DNA of 64,000 nt from Benzoatithermus sp963720725 (lineage in GTDB: Bacteria > Pseudomonadota > Alphaproteobacteria > Geminicoccales > Geminicoccaceae). Shown here in pieces: positions 19,247 through 27,732 of the stretch; within the stretch, counting starts at the first letter, position 1; every line of letters begins with the position of its first letter. The position numbers and the translations under genes are program-made. The notes under the pieces were generated by a model. The model had not been told where the DNA came from. It was given only the letters and a program-made list of their open reading frames with translations, and did not search any database. Location of the stretch: the NCBI GenBank assembly GCA_963720725.1, contig CAVRGN010000003.1, positions 1,240,001-1,304,000 of the forward strand, read 5' to 3'.

Positions 19247-19863
19247 CGCTTGGCCAGCTCCTGGTCCTTCGCCATGGCCCGCTGCAGCGCCGGCCGCTCT
19301 GCAAGATGGGAGAGGTACGGCGCGAACTCCGGCCGCTCCGGCACGCCGCCCATCATCGTGCCCCAGCGCAGGGCCGAGCCGATCAGGACGTCGGCAGTCG
19401 AGAACCGCTCGCCCAGCAGGAACGGCCCGGGCGTCAGCGCCTGGGCGAGCACGGCCATGGTGGTGTCGAAGTCGCCATAGCCCAGGGCGCGCGGCGTGCC
19501 CGCCGGACGCTGCAGCATCCGGTCGATGATTGCCGGCTCGAGGCAGCCCGACTCGAAGAACAGCCAGCGCAGGTAGGCGCCCCGCTCCGGCGCACCGACC
19601 GGCGGGGCGAAGCCGGCGGCGGGATAGGTTTCGGCGAGCCAGGCACAGATGGCGGCGACCTCGGTGATCACCGTGCCCTGGTGGACCACGGCCGGGACCT
19701 TCCCCATCGGGTTGATCGCAAGGTACTCGGGCCTCTTCTGGTCGCCCGCGTTCAGGTCGAGCAGCTCGACCCGGTAGGACGCGCCCACCTCCTCCAGCAT
19801 CCACAAGACGATCGAGCCGCGCGAAGGGGCGGCGTGGTAGAAGGTCAGGGTCTCGTTGCTCAT
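19243..19863 (-). CDS. Glutathione S-transferase family protein (first of three)
   Basis: A 206-residue GST-fold protein: thioredoxin-like N-domain (LTFYHAAPSRGSIVLWMLEE, then NPMGKVPAVV with the cis-Pro) and an all-helical C-domain (FLLGERFSTADVLIG). Such proteins conjugate glutathione to electrophiles or act as reductases. The potential catalytic Ser is in APSRGS. Downstream of the XRE-cupin regulator by six bases on the same strand, it is the probable target of that regulator, or shares its promoter. Confidence 0.9.
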   Translation of the reverse strand: MSNETLTFYHAAPSRGSIVLWMLEEVGASYRVELLDLNAGDQKRPEYLAINPMGKVPAVVHQGTVITEVAAICAWLAETYPAAGFAPPVGAPERGAYLRWLFFESGCLEPAIIDRMLQRPAGTPRALGYGDFDTTMAVLAQALTPGPFLLGERFSTADVLIGSALRWGTMMGGVPERPEFAPYLSHLAERPALQRAMAKDQELAKR

Positions 19864-19869
19864 CGGACG

Positions 19870-20442
19870 TCACCTGCTCCGTGCCATGCGACGGCCATGC
19901 GGCTCGTGGACGGCCATCGTCCAGCGCACGGGCCCGTCCTCGCCGCAGCCATAGGCGTGCGGCTGGTCGGTGATTGCGAGCGCCGCGGCCCCGACCGGAA
20001 CATGGTGGCGGCTCGCGCCGACGTCCAGCACGAGGGTTCCTGCCTCGACGCGCAGGAGCTCGACCGTGCCCAGCGGATGGGCCTCGGATTCGTGCCGCTC
20101 GCCCGGGTGCAGCTCCCAGGCCCACAGCTCCAGCATGTCGGGGCCGGGCGAGCCGACCAGCAGGCGGGCCGTGCCGCCCACGGGGCCGCGCCACAACACC
20201 GCCCCCGATCCCGGCGGTGCCATCCGCACGCTGCTCGGCGCGTCGAGCTCCAGCAGCTCCGCCACGGCCACGCCCAGCCCCGCGGCGGTCCGGCACAACG
20301 TCGCGATCGAGGGATTGGCACGGCCCGCTTCGATCTGGACCAGCATGCCCTTGCTGACGCCCGAGGCCTGGGCCAGCCGGTCGAGCGAGAGGCCGCGCTC
20401 GCGGCGCAGCCGAGCCAGACGCAGGCCGAGGGTCGCTGACAT
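19870..20442 (-). CDS. XRE-family regulator with C-terminal cupin domain
   Basis: A 190-residue regulator: N-terminal helix-turn-helix (LARLRRERGLSLDRLAQASG, then VSKGMLVQIEAGRANPS) and C-terminal cupin fold (PGERHESEAHPLGTVELLRV, then GTLVLDVG) that may bind a small effector. The family controls amino-acid, polyamine or detoxification genes, often including its own promoter. Three in-frame ATGs exist at 20481, 20463 and 20442. I prefer 20442 because a perfect palindrome (20456-20469) would then lie just upstream as an operator rather than inside the gene, but none has a good Shine-Dalgarno. A GST gene follows after six bases. Confidence 0.86.
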   Translation of the reverse strand: MSATLGLRLARLRRERGLSLDRLAQASGVSKGMLVQIEAGRANPSIATLCRTAAGLGVAVAELLELDAPSSVRMAPPGSGAVLWRGPVGGTARLLVGSPGPDMLELWAWELHPGERHESEAHPLGTVELLRVEAGTLVLDVGASRHHVPVGAAALAITDQPHAYGCGEDGPVRWTMAVHEPHGRRMARSR

Positions 20443-20455
20443 CGCTGCCGCGTCG

Positions 20456-20469
20456 GTCAACATGTTGAC
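20456..20469. promoter_or_regulatory. Perfect 14-bp palindrome, candidate XRE operator
   Basis: GTCAACATGTTGAC reads the same on both strands. It lies at the 5' end of the XRE-cupin gene, in the divergent region shared with the B3/B4 gene at 20538. Position and symmetry fit autoregulation by the XRE protein, and possibly control of the divergent genes. This is inference from placement only. Confidence 0.55.
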
Positions 20470-20537
20470 TTTTTCGGTCATTCTTGCTGGATCGCCGAAC
20501 TGCACCGTTGCGGTCACTTTGCTACACCGGTCCGCCC

Positions 20538-21215
20538 ATGTCGTTCGAGCCTGAAATCGATCCGGCCATCTGGCGCCTCCGCCCTGACTTCGTGGCGCTG
20601 AGCCTCGTCGTGCGGAACGCGCGCAACGCTCCGGCGGACGAGGTGTCGGCGGCCATGCTCGCCTCGGCGATGGACCTGGCCGCACCATGGGCGGAAGCGC
20701 ACCTGGAGTCCTGGCGCGAGGCCTACCGGGCGTTCGGGGCCAAGCCGCAGCGCACGCCCTGCTCGGCCGAGGCGCTGCGCCGCCGCGCCGCGAACCTGCC
20801 CGCGGTCAACCGGCTGGTCGATGCCTACAACGCGCTCAGCCTGCGCTATGCCATCCCCATCGGCGGCGAGGACCTCGACGCCTATCGCGGCAATCCTAGG
20901 CTGACCGTGGCCGAAGGCGGCGAGCCGTTCGGGACCGTCCGCGACGGCGCGCCGGCGGTCGAGCCCGTCGAGGCCGGCGAGGTCGTCTGGCGCGACGAAG
21001 AGGGTGTGACCTGCCGGCGCTGGAATTGGCGGCAGAGCCCGCGCACCCGGCTCGAGCCGCACTCGACCGCGATGTGGTTCGTGCTGGAGCGGCTGGAACC
21101 GATGCCGCTCGCGGCACTGGAGGAGGCCGGGGCCGCCCTCGCGGCGGCGGTGCGCGAGCTTGCGCCGAACGCCGAGGTGCGGAGCCGGTTGATCGCCGGG
21201 CCGGAAGCCCGCTAG
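20538..21215 (+). CDS. B3/B4 (PheT-type) domain protein
   Basis: A 225-residue protein consisting essentially of the B3/B4 fold found in the phenylalanyl-tRNA synthetase beta chain and in free-standing proteins of uncertain role. Recognisable pieces are LPAVNRLVDAYNALSLRYAI, followed by GGEDLDAYRG and EVVWRDEEGVTCRRWNWRQS. Free-standing copies are suggested to bind tRNA or amino acids or to edit mischarged tRNA, but this is not established. It is divergent from the XRE regulator and 21 bases before the PaiB-type gene, so the two plus-strand genes probably form one unit. Confidence 0.82.
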   Translation: MSFEPEIDPAIWRLRPDFVALSLVVRNARNAPADEVSAAMLASAMDLAAPWAEAHLESWREAYRAFGAKPQRTPCSAEALRRRAANLPAVNRLVDAYNALSLRYAIPIGGEDLDAYRGNPRLTVAEGGEPFGTVRDGAPAVEPVEAGEVVWRDEEGVTCRRWNWRQSPRTRLEPHSTAMWFVLERLEPMPLAALEEAGAALAAAVRELAPNAEVRSRLIAGPEAR

Positions 21216-21236
21216 GGCAGGCGCAGGAGGCCCGCC

Positions 21237-21905
21237 ATGTACCAGCCCGCCCATTTCCGCGAAGACCGGCTCGAGGTCCAGCACGCGCTGATCCGCGCCC
21301 ATCCCCTGGGGCTCCTGGTTAGCCAGGGTGCCGGCGGGCTCGACGCCAACCCGATCCCGTTCCTGCTCGACGAGGCCGGGCCGTGCGGCACGCTGCGGGC
21401 GCATGTGGCGCGGGCGAACGCGGTCTGGCGCGACCTGCAGGCGTCGCCGGAGGTCCTGGTCGCGTTCCAGGCGGTCGACACCTACGTCACGCCGTCCTGG
21501 TACGCCTCAAAGCGCGAGCACGGCAAGGTCGTGCCGACCTGGAACTATGCGCTCGTCCAGGCATGGGGCGCCGCACGGGTGATCGAGGAACCGGCGTGGC
21601 TGGCGGCCCAGATCCGGGCGCTGACGACGCTCCATGAGGGCCCCCGTGCCGAGCCCTGGGCGGTCGAGGACGCACCCGAGCCGTTCATCGCCACCCAGCT
21701 CCGGGCGATCGTCGGGATCGAGATCGCGATCACCCGGATCGAGGGCAAGTGGAAGGCGAGCCAGAACCGACCGCCCGCCGACCGCGCGGGCGTTGCGGAC
21801 GGTCTCGTGCAGGAGGGCAACGAGGCGGCTCTGGCCATGGCCGAGCTGGTGCGCGAGCGGTCTCAGCCGTCGACCGGGAGCAGTGCCGCCAGTCCCTCGC
21901 GGTAG
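21237..21905 (+). CDS. PaiB-like FMN-binding protein
   Basis: A 222-residue flavin-binding split-barrel protein of the PaiB family, originally described as a negative regulator of degradative enzymes and sporulation in Bacillus. Diagnostic motifs are the start MYQPAHF, ANPIPFLL, the YVTPSWYASKREHGKVVPTW block and GIEIAITRIEGKWKASQNR. The start has AGGAGG seven bases upstream. The last 14 residues, QPSTGSSAASPSR, look unlike the family. They overlap the convergent SDR gene by 43 bases, so the true 3' end could be wrong, although no single-base repair gives an earlier stop. Confidence 0.9.
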   Translation: MYQPAHFREDRLEVQHALIRAHPLGLLVSQGAGGLDANPIPFLLDEAGPCGTLRAHVARANAVWRDLQASPEVLVAFQAVDTYVTPSWYASKREHGKVVPTWNYALVQAWGAARVIEEPAWLAAQIRALTTLHEGPRAEPWAVEDAPEPFIATQLRAIVGIEIAITRIEGKWKASQNRPPADRAGVADGLVQEGNEAALAMAELVRERSQPSTGSSAASPSR

Positions 21906-22720
21906 CTCGGATAGGCCAGCCGCACGCCAAGCTCCGACTTGATGAGACTGTTCCGGACCCGGCGGTTGTCCTTGTAGAAGGTGCGGGCCATCGGCGAGAG
22001 TTCCGCGGTTGCGTAGGGCTGCGCCGGGGGCGGCGGCACGCCCATGAGGGCTGCGGCGTGGGCGACGACATCCTCGGGCGGTGCCGGCTCGTCGTCGCAG
22101 ACATTGTAGACCGCCCTCGGCCGTGGGCGTGCGATCGAGGCTTCCAGCACCGACGCGATGTCCGCGACATGGATGCGCGAGAACACCTGGCCCGGCTTCA
22201 CGATCCGCCGTGCCGTGCCGTCCTTGAGGTTGACGAAGGCGTTGCGCCCCGGACCGTAGATCCCGGCGAGGCGGAAGATGTGGACCGGCAGGCCGGAAGC
22301 CAGCCAGGCCGCCTCGGCCCGCGCGCGCCGGTCGGCACGGGCGAGGGTGGGCTCGATCGGCGTCTCCTCGTCGACCCAGCCGCCCTGCCGGTCGCCATAG
22401 ACCGCCGTGGTGCCGAGATAGCCGACCCACCGGACCTCCCGCAGGTCCTTGCCGTGCAGGTCCAGCGCCGGATCGCCCGCCTCGTCGGGTGCGATCGAGG
22501 TCAGGACGTGCGTGACGCCGGCCAGGGCCTCCGCCGGCAGCGGTCGGTCCCGGTCGAACGGGAACATGCGCCAACCAAGTGCCGCCAGCGTCTCTGCCTT
22601 CTCCGGCCGCCGCGTCGTCCCGCGGATGTCCCAGCCGCTCGCGGCCAGCCGCTCGGCGAGCGTCCGGGCCGAATAGCCGAGCCCGAAGCAGAGCAGGGTT
22701 CCCGTCACAGCGCCGCCCAT
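21863..22720 (-). CDS. SDR-family NAD(P)-dependent epimerase/reductase (YeeZ-like)
   Basis: A 285-residue extended short-chain dehydrogenase. The dinucleotide-binding loop is FGLGYSARTLAERLA near the N terminus, with GYLGTTAVYGDRQGGWVDE holding the Tyr region and IFRLAGIYGPGRNAF, typical of the YeeZ/SDR_a5 group annotated as epimerases of unknown substrate. The ATG at 22720 has a GGAGG ten bases upstream and overlaps the end of queG; a GTG at 22708 is an alternative. The gene follows queG on the same strand, so the two are co-transcribed. Confidence 0.87.
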   Translation of the reverse strand: MGGAVTGTLLCFGLGYSARTLAERLAASGWDIRGTTRRPEKAETLAALGWRMFPFDRDRPLPAEALAGVTHVLTSIAPDEAGDPALDLHGKDLREVRWVGYLGTTAVYGDRQGGWVDEETPIEPTLARADRRARAEAAWLASGLPVHIFRLAGIYGPGRNAFVNLKDGTARRIVKPGQVFSRIHVADIASVLEASIARPRPRAVYNVCDDEPAPPEDVVAHAAALMGVPPPPAQPYATAELSPMARTFYKDNRRVRNSLIKSELGVRLAYPSYREGLAALLPVDG

Positions 22721-23844
22721 TCCTCGCGGACCTCCTCGTCCCGCTCGCCTTCCTCGTGTGCCGACCGCAACTGGCGCATCCGCTCCTCCGGAACAAGGCG
22801 GGCCAGCGCCCAGACCGCGGCCCCGCGGACCAGGGCCGAAGCGTCCGCCAGCAGCCGTTCGGCCTCGGGCGCGAGACCCGCATCCCCGCTGTTGCCGATC
22901 GCGATCAGCACGTTGCGCACGAAGCGGTCGCGGCCGGTCCGCTTGACGGGGCTGCCGGAGAAGTGCCCCCGAAATCCGGCATCGTCGAGCGCCGCGAGCT
23001 CCGCCAGCGGCGGTGCGCTCAGATCGTCGCGCGCGCGCAGCTTCAGTTCCCGCGTCGCTTGCGCGTACTTGTTCCAGGGGCAGACCGCCAGACAGTCGTC
23101 GCAGCCGTAGATCCGGTTGCCCATGAGCGGCCGCAGCGCGCGTGGGATCGGGCCCTTGTGCTCGATGGTGAGATAGCTGATGCAGCGCCGCGCATCGAGG
23201 CGATAGGGGGACGGAAAAGCATCGGTCGGGCACACCTCCAGGCAGCGCCGGCAGCTGCCGCAATGGTCCCGATCCGGCTCGTCCGGCGGCAGGTCGAGAT
23301 CGGTCAGGATCTCGCCCAAAAACAGCCAGGAGCCGAAGCCGCGGCTGACCAGGTTGGTGTGCTTGCCCTGCCAGCCCAGGCCAGCCTGCTGCGCCAGGGG
23401 CTTTTCCAGGACTGGTGCCGTGTCGACGAACACCTTGACTTCGGCCGCGAACCTCGCCGCGATCCAGCCCGCGAGTTCCTTCAGCCGGCCCTTGAGGACG
23501 TCGTGATAGTCGCGGTGCCGGGCATAGACCGAGACATAGCCGCGGTCCGTGCGTTCGAGCCCCGGCAGCGGGTCTTGCTCGGGCCCGTAGTTCAGCCCGC
23601 AGACGATCGCCGTGCGTGCCGCCGGCCACAGGCGGTCCGGCGAGGCGCGCCGTTCCGGCTCGCGCGCCAGCCAGTCCATCGTGCCGTGATGACCGAGCGC
23701 GAGCGCTTCGCGCAAGCGCCCGCCGGGTGCCTCCGGCAGCATGGCCCTGGCGAACCGCACCTCGTCCAGGCCGAGCATCCTGCTGCGCGCGCGGATCGCC
23801 TCGGCCTTGGAGGTCGGTTCGTCGAGGCGTAAGACGTCGGGCAT
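22705..23844 (-). CDS. queG: QueG, epoxyqueuosine reductase
   Basis: Last step of queuosine synthesis in tRNA: cobalamin-dependent reduction of epoxyqueuosine. The 379-residue protein shows the catalytic Asp segment FVDTAPVLEKPLA, KHTNLVSRGFGSWLFLGE, and two [4Fe-4S] cysteine sets (CGSCRRCLEVCP and CDDCLAVCPWNKYA). A C-terminal HEAT-like region follows (LLADASALVRGAAVWALARL). Its ATG overlaps the start codon of the divergent DUF4010 gene (CATG at 23842-23845), so its promoter must lie inside that gene. Confidence 0.94.
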   Translation of the reverse strand: MPDVLRLDEPTSKAEAIRARSRMLGLDEVRFARAMLPEAPGGRLREALALGHHGTMDWLAREPERRASPDRLWPAARTAIVCGLNYGPEQDPLPGLERTDRGYVSVYARHRDYHDVLKGRLKELAGWIAARFAAEVKVFVDTAPVLEKPLAQQAGLGWQGKHTNLVSRGFGSWLFLGEILTDLDLPPDEPDRDHCGSCRRCLEVCPTDAFPSPYRLDARRCISYLTIEHKGPIPRALRPLMGNRIYGCDDCLAVCPWNKYAQATRELKLRARDDLSAPPLAELAALDDAGFRGHFSGSPVKRTGRDRFVRNVLIAIGNSGDAGLAPEAERLLADASALVRGAAVWALARLVPEERMRQLRSAHEEGERDEEVREEWAAL

Positions 23845-25111
23845 GCTCGGGGACTTGGACTTGAGCGTCTTTCGCGACTTCGCGACGGCGCTGCTGATCG
23901 GTGCCTTGATCGGCGTCGAGCGCGAGAAGCGCAAGGGGGACGGCGAGCCCGGCATCGGCGGCCTGCGCACCTTCATCCTGTTCGCGCTGACGGGCGCGGT
24001 GGCCGGCTTCCTTTCCCGCGGCGACGGCGCGCCGTGGATCCTGATCGCGACCATGCTGCCCGTCGCCGGCCTCGTCTTCGCCGGCTACTGGCTGGTCACC
24101 AAGGCGCAGCCCGGCTCGTACGGCCTGACCACCGAAATCGCCGCCGTGGTCGTGTGTCTGCTGGGTGCGATGACCATGCTCGGCCACCGCGAGGTCGCCA
24201 TCGGCCTGGGCGTGGTGACCGCCGCCGTCCTCGCCTACAAGCAGCCCCTGCACGGCCTCGTCGCCAGGCTCGGCTGGGACGACGTGTTCGCCGGCGTGCG
24301 GTTGCTGATCGCCACCTTCATCATCCTGCCGCTGCTCCCCGACCGCACCGTCGATCCCTGGGATGCGCTCAATCCCCACAAGCTCTGGCTGCTGGTGATC
24401 CTGATCTCGAGCCTGTCGCTGGTCGGCTACGTCGCCACGCGCTGGCTCGGCTCCGGCCGCGGCACGGTGGTCACCGGGATCACCGGCGGCCTCGTGTCCT
24501 CGACCGCGGTGACGCTGTCCTTCGCCAAGCGCGGCCGCGACGAGGCACGGGCCGCACCGGCGCTCGCCTGCGGCATCCTGGTCGCCTGGGCCGTGATGTT
24601 CGGGCGCGTCCTGGGCCTGGTCCTGGCCGTCAACCGCGACCTGCTCTGGCCATTGCTGCCTTCCGTTCTGGCCATGGGTGCGGTCAGCGTCGCCGGCGGC
24701 TGGCTGCTCTACCGGCGCAGCGGCGACGCGCAGGGCAAGGAAGACGTGCCGCTGCGCAATCCGTTCAGCCTCACCTCCGCGGTGAAGTTCGGGCTGCTGT
24801 TCGCGGCCGTGCTGTTGCTGGTCAAGCTCGTCCAGTTCTACTTCCCGGGCGGTGGCGTCTACATCCTGGCAGCCCTGGCCGGGCTGACCGACGTCGACGC
24901 CATCACGCTCTCCATGGCGGATTATGCGCGATCCAACCCCGCGAACGTGGCGGCCCTCGCCGTGGTCATCGCGGCCGTCAGCAACACGGTGGTCAAATGC
25001 GCCATGGTGACCAGCCTCGGCGGCCCCGCGCTGCGGCGGCCGGTGCTCCTGGCGACGGCCGCGATCATCGGCGCGGCCGCCGCCGGTGCCGCCGTCACCT
25101 GGCTGCGCTAG
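23843..25111 (+). CDS. MgtC/SapB and DUF4010 domain membrane protein
   Basis: A 422-residue multi-span inner-membrane protein. The N-terminal MgtC-like domain begins FRDFATALLIGALIGVEREK with the conserved IGxER motif and GGLRTFILFALTGA. The DUF4010 half carries GRGTVVTGITGGLVSSTAVT and AALAGLTDVDAITLSMADYA. Its function is not established; MgtC relatives act in magnesium stress and ATP synthase control. The ATG at 23843 is shared in part with the queG start. A slightly later TTG near the first membrane segment is possible. It ends directly against the convergent ilvD stop. Confidence 0.88.
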   Translation: MLGDLDLSVFRDFATALLIGALIGVEREKRKGDGEPGIGGLRTFILFALTGAVAGFLSRGDGAPWILIATMLPVAGLVFAGYWLVTKAQPGSYGLTTEIAAVVVCLLGAMTMLGHREVAIGLGVVTAAVLAYKQPLHGLVARLGWDDVFAGVRLLIATFIILPLLPDRTVDPWDALNPHKLWLLVILISSLSLVGYVATRWLGSGRGTVVTGITGGLVSSTAVTLSFAKRGRDEARAAPALACGILVAWAVMFGRVLGLVLAVNRDLLWPLLPSVLAMGAVSVAGGWLLYRRSGDAQGKEDVPLRNPFSLTSAVKFGLLFAAVLLLVKLVQFYFPGGGVYILAALAGLTDVDAITLSMADYARSNPANVAALAVVIAAVSNTVVKCAMVTSLGGPALRRPVLLATAAIIGAAAAGAAVTWLR

Positions 25112-26953
25112 CTACTCCAGCGCACCGAGGTCGCGCACGGCACCGCGGGCGGCGGAGGTCACGAAGGCGGCGTAGGCCTTGAGCGCCTGGGTCACCCGCC
25201 GCGGGCGTGGATGGGCGGGCTTCCAGCCGAGCCGGTCCTGCTCCTCGCGGCGGCGGGCCAGCTCCTCCTCGTCGACCGCGAGCCGGATCGAGCGGGCGGG
25301 GATGTCGATCTCGATCAGGTCGCCCTCGCGCACCAGCCCGATCGTGCCGCCCTCGGCGGCCTCCGGTGAGACGTGGCCGATCGACAGGCCCGAGGTGCCG
25401 CCCGAGAACCGGCCGTCGGTGACCAGGGCGCAGGCTTTGCCCAGCCCCTTCGATTTCAGGTAGCTGGTCGGATAGAGCATCTCCTGCATGCCCGGCCCGC
25501 CGCGCGGGCCTTCGTAGCGGATCACCACCACGTCGCCGGCATTGATGACGTTATCGAGGATGGCGCGCACCGTCTCGTCCTGGCTCTCGAACACCCGCGC
25601 GGGGCCGGAGAACTTCAGGATCGATTCGTCGACCCCGGCGGTCTTCACGATGCAGCCGTCGAGCGCGAGGTTGCCCTTGAGCACGGCCAGCCCGCCATCC
25701 TTGGAGAACGCGTGCTCCGCCGCCCGGATCACGCCGCCGCGGCGGTCGAGGTCGAGTTCGGTGAAGCGGTTCGCCTGCGAGAACGCCTGCGTGGTCCGCA
25801 CGCCGCCGGGTGCTGCCATGAAGAACTCGCGCACCGCCTCGTCGTTGGTGCGGCTGACGTCCCATTTGTCCAAGGCGTCGCCCAGGGTCGCCGCGTGGAT
25901 GGTGCCGGCCTCGCGGTGGATCAGGCCCGCCCGGTCGAGCTGGCCCAGGATCGCCATGATCCCGCCGGCGCGGTGCACGTCCTCCATGTGCACGTCCGAC
26001 TTGGCCGGGGCCACCTTGCACAGGACCGGCGCCTTGCGGCTGAGCGCGTCGATGTCGTCCATGGTGAAGTCGACGCCGCCCTCGTGGGCCGCGGCCAGGA
26101 TGTGCAGGACGGTGTTGGTCGAGCCGCCCATGGCGATGTCGAGCGCCATGGCGTTCGCGAACGCGGCCTTGGTGGCGATGGCGCGCGGCAGGACCGAGGC
26201 GTCGTCGCCCTCGTAGTGGCGCTTGGCGAGCTCGACGATCAGCCGGCCCGCCTCCTCGAACAGGCGCCTGCGGTCGGCGTGGGTCGCGAGCGTCGAGCCG
26301 TTGCCGGGCAGGCTCAGGCCCAGCGCCTCGGTCAGGCAGTTCATCGAGTTGGCGGTGAACATGCCCGAGCAGGAGCCGCAGGTCGGGCAGGCGGCCTCCT
26401 CGATGGTGGCGATCTCGGCGTCCGAATATTTGGCGTCCGCGGCCGCGACCATGGCGTCGACCAGGTCCAGGGCCCGGATCTCGCCCTTCACCCGCGCCTT
26501 GCCGGCCTCCATCGGCCCGCCGGAGACGAACACCGCCGGGATGTTCAGCCGCATGGCGGCGTTGAGCATGCCGGGCGTGATCTTGTCGCAGTTGGAGATG
26601 CAGACCATCGCGTCGGCGCAATGGGCGTTGACCATGTACTCGACGCTGTCGGCGATCAGGTCGCGGCTCGGCAGCGAGTAGAGCATGCCGTCATGGCCCA
26701 TCGCGATGCCGTCGTCGACCGCGATGGTGTTGAACTCCTTGGCGACGCCGCCCGCGGCCTCGATCGCGCGGGCGACGAGCTGGCCCAGGTCCTTGAGGTG
26801 GACGTGACCGGGCACGAACTGGGTGAAGGAGTTCGCCACGGCGATGATCGGCTTGCCGAAGTCCGCGTTCGTCATGCCGGTGGCGCGCCACAGCCCGCGC
26901 GCGCCGGCCATGTTGCGGCCGTGGGTGGTGGTGCGGGAGCGGTAGGCGGGCAT
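25112..26953 (-). CDS. ilvD: Dihydroxy-acid dehydratase
   Basis: Third enzyme of valine, leucine and isoleucine synthesis, and precursor supply for pantothenate, acting in the cytosol with an Fe-S cluster. The 613-residue protein carries the cluster cysteines in VCISNCDKITPGM and AACPTCGSCSGMFTANSMN, the GGSTNTVLHI segment, and the TDGRFSGGTSGLSIGHVSPE motif near the C terminus. The length is that of the enterobacterial-type IlvD. It stands alone, convergent with DUF4010. The GST gene upstream on the same strand is separated by 39 bases. Confidence 0.97.
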   Translation of the reverse strand: MPAYRSRTTTHGRNMAGARGLWRATGMTNADFGKPIIAVANSFTQFVPGHVHLKDLGQLVARAIEAAGGVAKEFNTIAVDDGIAMGHDGMLYSLPSRDLIADSVEYMVNAHCADAMVCISNCDKITPGMLNAAMRLNIPAVFVSGGPMEAGKARVKGEIRALDLVDAMVAAADAKYSDAEIATIEEAACPTCGSCSGMFTANSMNCLTEALGLSLPGNGSTLATHADRRRLFEEAGRLIVELAKRHYEGDDASVLPRAIATKAAFANAMALDIAMGGSTNTVLHILAAAHEGGVDFTMDDIDALSRKAPVLCKVAPAKSDVHMEDVHRAGGIMAILGQLDRAGLIHREAGTIHAATLGDALDKWDVSRTNDEAVREFFMAAPGGVRTTQAFSQANRFTELDLDRRGGVIRAAEHAFSKDGGLAVLKGNLALDGCIVKTAGVDESILKFSGPARVFESQDETVRAILDNVINAGDVVVIRYEGPRGGPGMQEMLYPTSYLKSKGLGKACALVTDGRFSGGTSGLSIGHVSPEAAEGGTIGLVREGDLIEIDIPARSIRLAVDEEELARRREEQDRLGWKPAHPRPRRVTQALKAYAAFVTSAARGAVRDLGALE

Positions 26954-26992
26954 GGTCGGGTCCTCGGCGGGCCGGTTACGGCCGGCAGGCGG

Positions 26993-27658
26993 TCAGAAGT
27001 CGGGGTCGTCGTAGTGCACCGGCGGCTTGAGGCCGACCAGCCGGTCCATGAGGACCGGGCGCATGGACGGGCGCGATTTCATCTTGGCGTACCAGTCGCG
27101 GGCACCCGGTGCCGTGTCCCAGGGGACGTCGCCCATGTAGTCCAGCACCGAAAGGTGGGCCGCGGCCGCGATGTCGGCGAGCGTCAGGTCGTCACCGGCC
27201 AGCCATTTGCGCTGCTGGTAGAGATAGTCGACGTAGGTCAGGTGGAAGCGGATGTTCTGCGCACCCTCGCGCATGACCTCCGAGCGCGAGAAGCCGCGCT
27301 TGGCCCAGCGCTTGACCATCCGCTCGCGCCAGAGCAGCTCGGTCACCTCCCGGTTGAACTTGGCGTCGAACCAGGCGACGAGCCGCCGGGTCTCGTTGCG
27401 CTGCGCCTGCCCCTGACCCAGGAGCGGCGTTTCGGGATAGGCCTCCTCGAGATGGTCGGTGATCGCCTGGCTGTCGCAGACCACATGCGCGCCGTCGACC
27501 AGTACCGGCGCCTCGGAAGCCGGGTTGAGGCGCAGGAGTTCGTCCGGATGGTCCCAGGGCTGCACCTCGACCATCTCGGCCACCAGCGACTTCTCGCGCA
27601 GGACGATGCGGATCTTGCGGCTGAACGGGCACAAGGGGACGTGGTAGAGACGCAGCAT
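26993..27658 (-). CDS. Glutathione S-transferase family protein (second of three)
   Basis: A 221-residue GST-fold protein starting MLRLYHVPLCPFSRKIRIVL. The CPFS motif at residues 10-13 gives a cysteine where Omega or glutaredoxin-like GSTs have their catalytic residue, so thioltransferase-type chemistry is more likely than conjugation. ASEAPVLVD contains the cis-Pro region, and WLAGDDLTLADIAAAAHLSV is the helical C-domain N-capping motif. An in-frame codon further upstream could extend it by 11 residues, but ATG at 27658 gives the usual N terminus. Confidence 0.9.
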   Translation of the reverse strand: MLRLYHVPLCPFSRKIRIVLREKSLVAEMVEVQPWDHPDELLRLNPASEAPVLVDGAHVVCDSQAITDHLEEAYPETPLLGQGQAQRNETRRLVAWFDAKFNREVTELLWRERMVKRWAKRGFSRSEVMREGAQNIRFHLTYVDYLYQQRKWLAGDDLTLADIAAAAHLSVLDYMGDVPWDTAPGARDWYAKMKSRPSMRPVLMDRLVGLKPPVHYDDPDF

Positions 27659-27732
27659 GGGCAAGAAGATCCCGTGCGGGCGACCCAGCACCCGCCGGGA
27701 GCTTTAAGCGCGGACCGCACCGTCGTGGCAAG

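Noticed and set aside
21863..21905. A frameshift at the end of the PaiB-type gene to explain its odd tail and the overlap with the SDR gene
   Set aside because: Neither alternative frame gives an earlier stop, so there is no positive support for an error here.
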